64,000 nucleotides of DNA from Lentzea albidocapillata subsp. violacea (lineage in GTDB: Bacteria > Actinomycetota > Actinomycetes > Mycobacteriales > Pseudonocardiaceae), in the NCBI RefSeq assembly GCF_900100275.1, contig NZ_FNET01000002.1, positions 610,890 to 674,889 of the forward strand. The letters are read 5' to 3'. Below, piece by piece: positions 50,075 to 58,193 of this stretch. A program made the position numbers and the translations under genes. The notes beneath the pieces are model-generated. The model did no database searches and was not told the origin of the DNA. It saw only the letters and a list, made by a program, of their open reading frames with translations. Positions within the stretch are counted from its first letter, which is position 1. Each line of letters opens with the position of its first letter.

Positions 50075-50803
50075 CTACGGTGACCCGTGCGAGGCAGGGA
50101 GTGCTCGGCGTACCTCGCTGCGAAGCTGCGCAATCTCGGCCCGTAGTTCGCCGAGCTGGCGGTGGAGCACCTGGATAGATGCGAGCGTCACGCCGTTGAC
50201 GTCCATGCAGCCGATGACGGTCGTGCCGTCACCCAGTCCGAAGGTCGCGTTCCAGTCCTGGGCCATCGGGCCCAGATGACGGATGTGGTTCGGCTCCCAC
50301 CGGTAGCGCCATGTGCTGATGGGTAGGGTGCCTACCTTTTCCAGAATCGCCGAGCTGTCCGCTGTGACGCCGGTGATCGCGCGGATGTCCTCCTTGAGGT
50401 TGCGATCACTGGGGTTGCGACCGCTGCACCGGTGCCAAAGCCGCGTGAGTTCCGCGTTGTCACCGCGATCCAGTCCGTTCTTGTGCTTCTCATGCAGGAG
50501 CTCGGTGTACCGCACCCACTCCGCCAGGCTGCATGACCACCCCTCCTCGGGCGTGAAGGCGTCGATCTTGTTGTGCGCGGCCTGCCGCGCCTTCTCGATC
50601 CCCCGGACGCCCTCCTTCTTGGCCTCTTCAGCTATGTCGTCGATTTTCTTCTTGGACTCTTTGACGTTGGGCAAGCGCTCATTCCTGAGTTCGTTGACGA
50701 ACAGGTTGACGCACCGCCGCATTCGTTCTTGATAGCGTTCGGCGGTGGCCGACAGGTCGATATCGGCACGGTTATCAGTCATGGCGCCAACGCTCCTGTT
50801 CAT
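50075..50803 (-). CDS. S74 (tail-fibre intramolecular chaperone) domain protein
   Basis: 242 residues. Residues 1-85 are a charged helical region (NVKESKKKIDDIAEEAKKEG). Residues 125-235 are a peptidase S74/ICA domain: PSDRNLKEDIRAI with the Ser132-Lys137 pair at the five-residue spacing of the phage endosialidase dyad. LPISTWRYRWEPNHIRHLGP, MAQDWNATFGLGDGTT and LASIQVLHRQLGELRAEIAQ (coiled coil) follow. S74 domains fold a trimeric fibre and cut themselves off. The fibre part is absent, replaced by the helical head. The start may be ATG 50782 instead. It is the last gene of a lower-GC cassette (about 60 percent GC in a sampled line). Confidence 0.85.
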   Translation of the reverse strand: MNRSVGAMTDNRADIDLSATAERYQERMRRCVNLFVNELRNERLPNVKESKKKIDDIAEEAKKEGVRGIEKARQAAHNKIDAFTPEEGWSCSLAEWVRYTELLHEKHKNGLDRGDNAELTRLWHRCSGRNPSDRNLKEDIRAITGVTADSSAILEKVGTLPISTWRYRWEPNHIRHLGPMAQDWNATFGLGDGTTVIGCMDVNGVTLASIQVLHRQLGELRAEIAQLRSEVRRALPASHGSP

Positions 50804-50871
50804 CGGTCACCTGCGCGTCTGGAGCGCAGGTGACCGAGCGAATACTGGTCTCGATCTTGCGAGATGCGTGG

Positions 50872-51552
50872 TCAGGCCGCGATGTAGCCCACCAGCCGTT
50901 TCATCCCGTCGATGATCTTGTTCCATTGATCGCGTATCCACTTGACGGCTTCCAGGAGCGCCTTCCGCAACTTGTTCCAGACCTCCGTCAAGACAGCCAG
51001 GATCTGCTCCCAGGCCTTCTTGATGATACCCACGACGGTCTTGAACGCGGTGACGATCATCTCGATGACGTTATCGTCGTCCTCATGTTCGTCGATCAGG
51101 GCTTTCGCCTTGGCGGCCCCATCGTCGATGGCCTTGCTGGACTCTTTCTTGGCCTTGGCGGCCTCCTGGTCGACCCTGCTCCTGGCGTTTCCGTTGCCCT
51201 TCTTCGGATCCTTCTTCTTCTCTTCGACGTATTCCGCGACGATTTCGGTGTACTTCTCGGAGGCCTTCTTGATGATGACAACCGTGTCGTTCGCCATGGA
51301 ATCCCTCAGCTGTTTTATCTGCTCCGTGGCGTTGCCCGCGAACGAAACGGGATCAGCGGCGTCGTCATCGCGGAGGAAGCGTTCCAGCACTTCGTCGAAC
51401 GGCAGCGGACCGGCTGAGGTGTCGACCAACCACTCACCTGGGACCGGATAGGACGAGAACGTGTGAGTGCCGTTGCGGGCTTGGTCGGCGATCTCGTCGA
51501 TCATCTGCTTGGCCTGCTCGGCCGTCACCGGGGACAACACTGTCGATGTCAT
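50872..51552 (-). CDS. Protein with long Trp-rich amphipathic C-terminal helix, unknown
   Basis: 226 residues, no family recognised. Residues 1-85 are a mixed domain with a PVPGEWLVDTSAGPLPFDEV segment. Residues 90-160 are a Lys/Glu/Ala-rich linker (EEKKKDPKKGNGNARSRVDQ). Residues 161-224 form one amphipathic helix with Ile/Val/Leu/Trp on one face (VIEMIVTAFKTVVGIIKKAW, EQILAVLTEVWNKLRKALLE, AVKWIRDQWNKIIDGMKRLV). Such repeats with Trp at regular spacing occur in tail tape-measure proteins and in membrane-active peptides. It lies 68 bases upstream of the S74 gene on the same strand. Confidence 0.7.
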   Translation of the reverse strand: MTSTVLSPVTAEQAKQMIDEIADQARNGTHTFSSYPVPGEWLVDTSAGPLPFDEVLERFLRDDDAADPVSFAGNATEQIKQLRDSMANDTVVIIKKASEKYTEIVAEYVEEKKKDPKKGNGNARSRVDQEAAKAKKESSKAIDDGAAKAKALIDEHEDDDNVIEMIVTAFKTVVGIIKKAWEQILAVLTEVWNKLRKALLEAVKWIRDQWNKIIDGMKRLVGYIAA

Positions 51553-51643
51553 GACACCCCTCGATTTGCGATAGAAGAAATGAGCGTTTCGGCACTGGAC
51601 AACTTCTCAATGGCTGGAGAAACTCGATCGGGAACCGTGAACT

Positions 51644-52096
51644 TCAGACACGCTTCAGCGTGCCGCCATTTCCGGGACCGTCCGACAGGCTGATAAGAAG
51701 CGTTTTTGCGACCTTGCCGTCAGGGGTGCTGTCGCCGATAACCGCAGAGAAGTCCATGTCGCCGGCAATCAGCCGGGCCACGCCGCCGCCCACGACCCCA
51801 ACCTGGTAACCGCAGTCCGACAACTCCTTCCCGTCGATGATCGCCACCACCTTCGACGAGGTGACCTCAAGGGTCATCTTGTGGGTTGTGCTCGTGTCCT
51901 TCTGCGGAGCAGGTTTCACCCCGAGTGCCGTCTTTGTTCCCCCCACGACCTGTCCGGTGGTGAACTCCGGAATCGAGTTCACCAGGTTCTGCGCGAACCC
52001 CGTACTATCAACAATCTGCGACTCCACCCCCAGCCTTTTTACCGTTCCGGCGTACTTGCCGTAGTATGATTCGCGTTTACCTCGGTCGGCGTCCAT
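51644..52096 (-). CDS. Small protein with baseplate-V-like N-terminus, unknown
   Basis: 150 residues; ATG 52096 follows GGAGG. The N-terminal RESYYGKYAGTVKRL resembles the FYGKYRGTV opening of phage/contractile-injection baseplate V proteins. The rest (HKMTLEVTSSKVVAIIDGKE, then a Gly-rich VGVVGGGVARLIAGD and a strand-rich end) is not recognised and is too short for a full V protein. It is the first gene of the three-gene cassette (GC about 58 percent in a sampled line). No signal peptide or transmembrane helix. Confidence 0.55.
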   Translation of the reverse strand: MDADRGKRESYYGKYAGTVKRLGVESQIVDSTGFAQNLVNSIPEFTTGQVVGGTKTALGVKPAPQKDTSTTHKMTLEVTSSKVVAIIDGKELSDCGYQVGVVGGGVARLIAGDMDFSAVIGDSTPDGKVAKTLLISLSDGPGNGGTLKRV

Positions 52097-53091
52097 CTCG
52101 CTACCTCCGTGAGCAGTTGACTCGATGTCAGACGGGCTACGGCGCCCACTCTTCGGTCTACCTGACGTGGACAGCAAGCCGGAAGTGGTCAACGGACATC
52201 GTGCACGATCGTGGTGCGTTACTCTCGGAAAGTCATCGAATTGACCTGCCTGGAATAGCCCTTCGGTGGATTCGACCCGAGCAAGAGGGTGGATTCAGAT
52301 CTGAATGCTTGTCACGTCGGCGAAGATCGCAAGGACACCGGAAGCACCGAGCAGGTCCCAGCCCTCATGAGTCCCGTAAACGCGGCGCGCGTCGGCCTGT
52401 CGTCGTACCAGGTCGTCGAGGAGCTCGTGGCGCGTATCGGAGCGAACGGTAACCCCCGGCACGCGACAGGTTCACCGCAAGAGACAGCGCACTCGAGTCG
52501 GTGCTCGACAAGGGATCGTTCGCCACAGGTGAACCTGCCGGACCTCACGGAAGGCGCCACCCACCGTCCCGAATCTGCCGATGGACTCGAGCCGATCGTC
52601 GTGGGCGGGCCGACCTCGGGAATCCGACGAGGTCTGAAACTGATCGCGGCGGCATCGTGTGAGACAACCGAGAGTGCCTTGATGCCTGTTACGCGCGGTG
52701 TGACCGGCCCAGGCACGGCAGCACCGCTTGGCCATGCCCGAAAGGCTCTGTCTGTTTCGTGAGACGCTGCGCAGCTGGACTGCGAGTCCCTATGGGAGGC
52801 CGGAAATCGAAGGGCCAAGGTCTACCTTGCTCCGCGGGGAGTCGGCCATGTGCTCGGTGAGTGTGACCGGCGCGAGTCGCTCACCACGACATTGTCGTCA
52901 TGACGGAGTTCGAGGTGGGCGCCGTGGTGCCCTGCGTGTCGGAGGACCACAGGACGAGGCAGAGGTCGGTGCAGACTACGAAGACGCCGTGGTGGAGCAT
53001 CCTGCGCCTCGCAGGCGCCGGCCTCTCGGTGCCGCTGGACCATGGTGGAAGCTGTCGTCGGCGAGGGAGTAGGCGGCCATCATCGGAGCGG
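52097..53091. other. About 1 kb without a recognised gene
   Basis: Should hold the promoter of the cassette (minus strand). Open frames on both strands resemble no known family and show mixed composition. Probably degraded sequence between the cassette and a broken substrate-binding gene. Confidence 0.5.
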
Positions 53092-53461
53092 TCAGGCGGC
53101 CCTGCGCAGCGCGACGATCACCTCCAGCCCGTGACTTTCCTGACCCGCCACCACGATCGGCCCAGAGCTCGGGTTCGCGCGCAACGCCGCCACGGCCGCG
53201 TCGGTGGGATCGGCCGACACGACGAGCTGGTGGTCGACCGTGCCAGGCTTGCCGAACGTGCTGACGAAGCCGTCGCGGATGGTGCGGCCGTACTCGGTGT
53301 CCTCGCTGAGCACCGAGGCCGAGCACCTCGGTGATGTAGGCGGCGAACTCGCTTTGCGCGCGGTTGCCGAACATGGTCTGGAAGTATCACGGCGAGGAGG
53401 CGACGAGGTCGTCCGGCGTGGCGGTCGGGGTGATCGCGTCGTCGTGGACGAGCAGCTCCAT
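53092..53461 (-). pseudogene. Substrate-binding (periplasmic-binding-fold) protein remnant
   Basis: Frame one reads MELLVHDDAITPTATPDDLV then an in-frame TGA (53387-53389), continuing YFQTMFGNRAQSEFAAYITE. A one-base shift near 53315 leads to MLSEDTEYGRTIRDGFVSTF and GKPGTVDHQLVVSADPTDAA, then SSGPIVVAGQESHGLEVIVA. This is the central part of a branched-chain amino acid ABC-type binding protein (Asp/Glu-Tyr-Gly-x-x-x-xx-GF). Both ends are missing. Confidence 0.75.
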
Positions 53462-53675
53462 CGGGCCGCCGCGACGTGGCCCTCCTCGTGCCGCGCACTG
53501 GCCTCGCGGACGCTGCTGCTGCGTCCGGCGACGTCGGCATGGCTCTGCCCTCTTTGACACCGTCCCCACTGCGATTGTGCTCAGTCCGTAGAGGCCCGAA
53601 GGCGGTCTCACCCGCTCACGCCCGTGATCATCCGATCAGGACACCGATCGAGACGAGGTACGAGGCCGCCACTGA

Positions 53676-55286
53676 TCAGCCTGCTGGGTCGACAGCTGCC
53701 GAATCCGGTGCCCGGCGCGGCGCGGGCACCTCCGCCCGCTCCAGCCCGACCACCTGACGGGTCACGTACTCGGCGGACATCAGCGCGCCCTCGATCCACC
53801 CCGGCAGCGGCGACACCTGGTCACCGATCACGTGGAACCGGCCGTCGGGGGCGAGCAGCCTGCCGTAAGCCCGGCGGTCCGCAGCCGTGTCCCGCCACCA
53901 TGCCCACCCGGCGAGCTGGTAGGGCACCTTGTGCCAGGCGATCGACATGCCCTTGTCGTTCGGCACGATCCGGTCGTCGGCGAACTCCGGGTGCAGCCGG
54001 GTGGCCACCTGACGGGCGGTCCGGAGCCGTTCCGCGTGGCCGAGTTCGCCGAACTTCGCGGCGTTCTCACGGGAGTTGTATGCGCCGGTCAACGTCCCCT
54101 TCGCGGTGAAGTAGTCGTACGACGGGTACCAGATCTGGGTGATCATGTGGTCGATCGCGCTGATGCCGCCGTACATCTGGTAGGTGTCGTTCTCCCAGAA
54201 CCGCTCGTTCGCCTGCCAGCCCACCTTGCACGACGGAGTGGGGCTGGTGAAGGCGACCGCGTCGGTGAAGGAGGTGTCGAAGTTCTCCAGCACAGTGGTC
54301 TTCAGGACCGGGAAGGGGATGCTGCTCAAGCAGTGTTCGGCGCGCAGTGTGTACGGCCGGCCGTTCTGCACGCCGGACACCTCGACCCCGTCGGGCATCA
54401 GGCGGATCCGGTTGACGGGCGCGTGGTAGGCGATGAGGTGGCCGACCTTCGCGAGGAAGCCGTCGACCATCTTGTCCATGCCGCCCACTGGCTGGAACAT
54501 GGTGTCCTGCCACAGATGGTTCAGCGGGTTGTACAGGTGGGTCTTCCAGTAGCCGGACTCCAGCAAGCCGTTCAGCTCCAGTGGAGCCGGCGCTTCGTAC
54601 GGCTGGGTGACGCTCAGCTGCGCGTTCGGGCCGGATCTGATGGAGCCGCGATAACTGCCGTCCGGTCGTAGGTCGCCGAATACTCGCAACAGGTCGAGCA
54701 GGCTCGTGCGGTCGGCGTTGATCTCCGGCGCGCCGGACTTCGCCATGCGGGTCAGCATCTCGGCCAGGTGGCCCCTGATGTCGTTGGTGACCCGGCGGAT
54801 CGTCTGCGGCCGACCGTGGAAGCCGTCCTGGCTCTGCACGAAGTTCGCGCTGGACTCCACGATGTACGGTTCCAGTGCGACACCGAGCTCACGGCAGTAC
54901 CGCATCACGCGGCGGTGGTGGTGCGGCAGCCGACCCGGCCCCAGGTTGAGGTACAGGCCGTCGTCGAACTGGCAGAACCGCAGCTCGCCGCTGCCGTCCG
55001 GGTTCCGCTCGTTCACCGCCGTGCCCCGTCGCGCCGTCAGGTTCCGCCCACCGGCGCGACCCTGCGCCTCCAGCACCTGGACCGTGAAGCCGGCTCGGGT
55101 CAGCTCGTAGGCCGCGGCCAGCCCGGCCATACCCGCGCCGAGCAGGAGTACCGACCGGCCGGCACCGACGCGGGGCAGCCGGGGCGCTGGTGCGGCTTCC
55201 GCCACCAACCCGGTCATGACCGGCAGCAGCATGCCCGTCGCGCCCATCGTCAGCAACCGTCTTCGCGTTGTTCTCATGGCGCTCAT
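53676..55286 (-). CDS. TAT-exported flavin monoamine/L-amino-acid oxidase
   Basis: About 536 residues starting MSAMRTTRRRLLTMGATGML, a twin-arginine signal (TRRRLL) with cleavage near AEAAPA. The FAD motif is SVLLLGAGMAGLAAAYELTR, then VQVLEAQGRAGGRNLTARRG. A conserved end holds a WAWWRDTAADRRAYGRLLAP region and LPGWIEGALMSAEYVTRQVV. It oxidises an amine or amino acid, giving peroxide and ammonia, outside the membrane. The start may be ATG 55277 instead. It stands alone in the accessory region. An alternative is a polyamine oxidase. Confidence 0.9.
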   Translation of the reverse strand: MSAMRTTRRRLLTMGATGMLLPVMTGLVAEAAPAPRLPRVGAGRSVLLLGAGMAGLAAAYELTRAGFTVQVLEAQGRAGGRNLTARRGTAVNERNPDGSGELRFCQFDDGLYLNLGPGRLPHHHRRVMRYCRELGVALEPYIVESSANFVQSQDGFHGRPQTIRRVTNDIRGHLAEMLTRMAKSGAPEINADRTSLLDLLRVFGDLRPDGSYRGSIRSGPNAQLSVTQPYEAPAPLELNGLLESGYWKTHLYNPLNHLWQDTMFQPVGGMDKMVDGFLAKVGHLIAYHAPVNRIRLMPDGVEVSGVQNGRPYTLRAEHCLSSIPFPVLKTTVLENFDTSFTDAVAFTSPTPSCKVGWQANERFWENDTYQMYGGISAIDHMITQIWYPSYDYFTAKGTLTGAYNSRENAAKFGELGHAERLRTARQVATRLHPEFADDRIVPNDKGMSIAWHKVPYQLAGWAWWRDTAADRRAYGRLLAPDGRFHVIGDQVSPLPGWIEGALMSAEYVTRQVVGLERAEVPAPRRAPDSAAVDPAG

Positions 55287-55946
55287 CGTTGCCCCGAGCC
55301 TCAATCCTCCGGACAAGTTTTCACCGGGGTGTGTGTCACCCCGCCTTCCGGTGACGAAGTAACAGGACGTGACCGTCAGGGCACTGCGAACAGGCGGCGA
55401 GGCAAGCGTGCCCGGAGCACCAACTGATCACGGCTGGGTGGGTTACCAGAGACCCGGCTATCGCGCCTGGCGGGTGTGGTGGTCGAGCGGATCGAGCAGA
55501 CGTGCCGAACTAACACGCCAACCGGGTCGCGAACGAGGAACTGCAGCGCGAGCATTCGCCCCGTCCGGTGGGCGAGCGTGCCGCAGGTCGACGACAACCT
55601 GGTCCCGTTCGAGAGCCACTTCGTCGATATCCCTGCCGCTGTCTCCGCTTCCGTGCGGCGCGGTGACGCGATTTCGCCGCCTGACGGGGCCGCTCCGGGC
55701 GGGCCTGGCTTTCCCCTGCCCCAACCGGATCTGTCCAAGTAACCAGCGCCCCCTCGGGAACGCGCCTCGAACCTGGGACGCTGGCCCATGACATCCTCAT
55801 CTGCCGCCGATCGTGTGCCAGCAGAGGCGCGCTCATGCCGAATTGCGGACGGGTCATCGGTAGTCCGATGTGGAAGACGAGTTCGAGGTGGCGGATCAGG
55901 CCAGGAAGATGCACTCGACGATGTCATCGAATGGCATGCTGCCCGG
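55287..55946. other. Stretch without a recognised gene
   Basis: 660 bases between the oxidase and the MBL gene. Open frames exist on both strands but none matches a family I know. It should contain promoters for both neighbours. Part may be decayed coding sequence. Confidence 0.4.
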
Positions 55947-56750
55947 ATGCGGCAGATCACCGTACTGGGCAGTTGTGGCGCGTTCCCCGAGCCTGGGCGA
56001 GCATGCAGCGGGTTTCTGGTGGACTGGGACGGATACCGGCTGGTGCTCGATCTCGGCTACGCCACGCTGCCTCGGCTGCTGGCCCGCTGCCCGGATGGCG
56101 CGGTGGACGCTGTGGTCATCACCCACGAGCATCCCGATCACTGCATCGACCTGCACGGCCTGTTCCGCATACGCTTCTACGGCGGTCCACGCGAGACGAA
56201 GGTGCCGCTGTACTGCCCGCCCGGTGTTCTCGCCCGGCTCGGCGGCCTGGAGCCGGATGTGGACCTGCGCGCGGTCTTCGAGGTGCACCCCCTGCCCGGC
56301 GCCTACCGGGTCGGCCCGTTCGCCCTGACCGGTGTGCCGCTGCCGCACTACGTGCCCAACGCCGGCGTCCGGCTGCAGGCCGACGGGATGACCCTCGCCT
56401 ACACCGGAGACACCGGTCCCGACCCGTTGCTGGCCGAACTCGGGCGGGATGCCGACCTGTTCATCGTCGAGGCCACCGATCGGGACGGCGAGGCCGGCCG
56501 ACCGGTGCGCAACCTGATGACTTCGGCTGAGGCGGGTCGATGGGCCCAGCTGGCGGGCGCGCGCCGGCTCCTGCTCACCCACTTCTGGCCGGGCAACGAT
56601 CGGGCCGCCTCAGTGGCCGCCGCGCGGGTCGAGTTCGGTGGCGATGTGCTGGCAGCGGAGGAAGATCTCGTCATCCCCCTCACCATCGACCCAACACCGA
56701 CCCCGGTCGACAACACTTCTCCCTGTCTCCGCTCCTTCGGTTCGCCATGA
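55947..56750 (+). CDS. Metallo-beta-lactamase-fold hydrolase (RNase Z/ElaC-like)
   Basis: 267 residues. MRQITVLGSCGAFPEPGRAC is the usual N-terminus of this group. The zinc motif is VVITHEHPDHCIDLHGLFRI, and further ligands appear in PLPHYVPNAG, AYTGDTGPDPLL and LLLTHFWPGND. The product resembles the MBL hydrolases of the ribonuclease Z branch that lack the exosite arm. ATG 55947 begins the conserved part. Its stop overlaps the start of the methyltransferase fragment by four bases (ATGA), suggesting an old two-gene operon. Confidence 0.88.
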   Translation: MRQITVLGSCGAFPEPGRACSGFLVDWDGYRLVLDLGYATLPRLLARCPDGAVDAVVITHEHPDHCIDLHGLFRIRFYGGPRETKVPLYCPPGVLARLGGLEPDVDLRAVFEVHPLPGAYRVGPFALTGVPLPHYVPNAGVRLQADGMTLAYTGDTGPDPLLAELGRDADLFIVEATDRDGEAGRPVRNLMTSAEAGRWAQLAGARRLLLTHFWPGNDRAASVAAARVEFGGDVLAAEEDLVIPLTIDPTPTPVDNTSPCLRSFGSP

Positions 56751-57157
56751 GCCGGGCTCACCTCAACCAGAACATCGAGTTCTGGTGTTCGCTGCCGCAG
56801 CCCCTGTCCGTCGTCTGTGAGATGGGATGCGGCACCGGTCGCGTCACCTCCCATCTTGAGTCCGTGGCGCGCACGGTAGGCATCGACCCGTCGCCACCCA
56901 TGCCTGAAGCAGCACGGAAGCGCATGCCCGCAGTAGATCTCCGCATCGGCGAGCTCTCGGCGATTCCTGCCGCGGACGGCGAGTTCGACCACGTGTACTG
57001 CATCAGGGGCGCGTTCTCCCACTTGATCATTCTCGGCACGTACAACGCTGACCGGCACGGCTTCCGGGCTCGGCCGGCGCACGAACCGTTGCTGCGACAG
57101 ACTCAGACAGTCGGGCCCACGCACACTTCTCGTGATCCGTTCGCAGAACGGGCATGA
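56747..57157 (+). pseudogene. Class I SAM methyltransferase, truncated
   Basis: The frame starts MSRAHLNQNIEFWCSLPQPL, with motif I VCEMGCGTGRVTSHLESVAR, GIDPSPPMPEAARKRMPAVD and PAADGEFDHVYC. After about residue 90 the sequence no longer matches (IRGAFSHLIILGTYNADRHG), and it ends at 136 residues, missing the rest of the fold. It overlaps the convergent XdhC-like gene by 55 bases, so the 3' half was probably lost when this junction formed. It may be silent. Confidence 0.7.
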
Positions 57158-58182
57158 ACAGAGCCGCTGAGTTCGGTCAGTGGGCGTCCCGTCGCCGAGG
57201 TGCGATGAGCCGTGACTTCAGCAGCGATGGACAACGCTGTCTCCGCCGGCGTGTGTGCGCCCAGGTCAAGTCCGAGCGGTGACCGCAACCGACCGAGTTG
57301 ATCGGGTGTGACGCCGGCTTCGCGTAACAACGAGACGCGCTCCGCATGGGTGCGACGCGAACCCATCGCCCCGACGTATGCCAGTGGCATCCGCAGGGCG
57401 CGGGTCAGCACGGGAATGTCGAACTTGGGATCGTGGGTCAGAACGCACACGACTGTGCGTTCGTCCGTTTCCGTGCGCTCCAAGTAGCGGTGCGGCCAAT
57501 CGACGACCACCTCCGCGGACGGAAACCGGGCGCGAGTGGCGAACACGGGCCTCGGATCGCAGACGGTGACCCGGTAGCCGAGGAATTTTCCTACCTCGCT
57601 GAGTGCCGCGGCGAAGTCGAGCGCGCCGAAGATCAGCATTCGGGGGGCCGGGGACGCGACCTCGACCAGCACCTCCACGGGCTCGCCGGTGACGCAGTCG
57701 ATCCAGCGGATCATGCCCGTGCCCCGGCATGCGAGAACGGCGTTGTCCAGCGCCGGATCTCCGAGGGTGACCGCCGTGACACCGTCGTACGCGATCAGCC
57801 AACGGCCCGGCCAGCCGAGCGGTCCGCGGATGACCCTCGCCACGAGCAGATGTTCTCCGCGGGCGGGGACCTCAGGTGTCGGATGCACGAACACCTCTAT
57901 CGTTCCGCCACAGGTCAGCCCCACGGCGAACGCCGACTCGCCGGACCAGCCGAACCGGTGGACAGCGGGCTCACCGGTGGCCAGCGACTCGCGGCACAGG
58001 TCGTAGACGGCGCCCTCCACACAGCCCCCGGAGACGTTGCCGATCACCTCGCCGGACTCGTCCACCGCGAGCGCGGAACCGATCGGGCGCGGCGCGCTGC
58101 CGGTGACGGACACCACCGTCGCCACGGCGAAGCGGCGTTCCTCTCGGCGCCATGTCGTCAGAGCATCGACCAGTTCGAGCAA
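57103..58182 (-). CDS. paoD: XdhC/PaoD-family maturation factor for molybdenum enzyme
   Basis: 359 residues. The N-terminal XdhC domain has VATVVSVTGSAPRPIGSALA and NVSGGCVEGAVYDLCRESLA (with a conserved Cys). The C-terminal Rossmann part has RMLIFGALDFAAALSEVGKF and LAYVGAMGSRRTHAERVSLL. Such factors sulfurate or insert Moco into the large subunit of xanthine-dehydrogenase-type enzymes. TTG 58182 with AGGAG six bases upstream was chosen; it is 11 bases after the paoC-like stop. Gene order matches E. coli paoABCD. Confidence 0.9.
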   Translation of the reverse strand: MLELVDALTTWRREERRFAVATVVSVTGSAPRPIGSALAVDESGEVIGNVSGGCVEGAVYDLCRESLATGEPAVHRFGWSGESAFAVGLTCGGTIEVFVHPTPEVPARGEHLLVARVIRGPLGWPGRWLIAYDGVTAVTLGDPALDNAVLACRGTGMIRWIDCVTGEPVEVLVEVASPAPRMLIFGALDFAAALSEVGKFLGYRVTVCDPRPVFATRARFPSAEVVVDWPHRYLERTETDERTVVCVLTHDPKFDIPVLTRALRMPLAYVGAMGSRRTHAERVSLLREAGVTPDQLGRLRSPLGLDLGAHTPAETALSIAAEVTAHRTSATGRPLTELSGSVHARSANGSREVCVGPTV

Positions 58183-58193
58183 CGCGCGCTCCT

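Noticed and set aside
52289..52762. 157-residue plus-strand frame right of the S74 cassette
   Set aside because: No family resemblance, no ribosome site and mixed composition; counted as non-coding.
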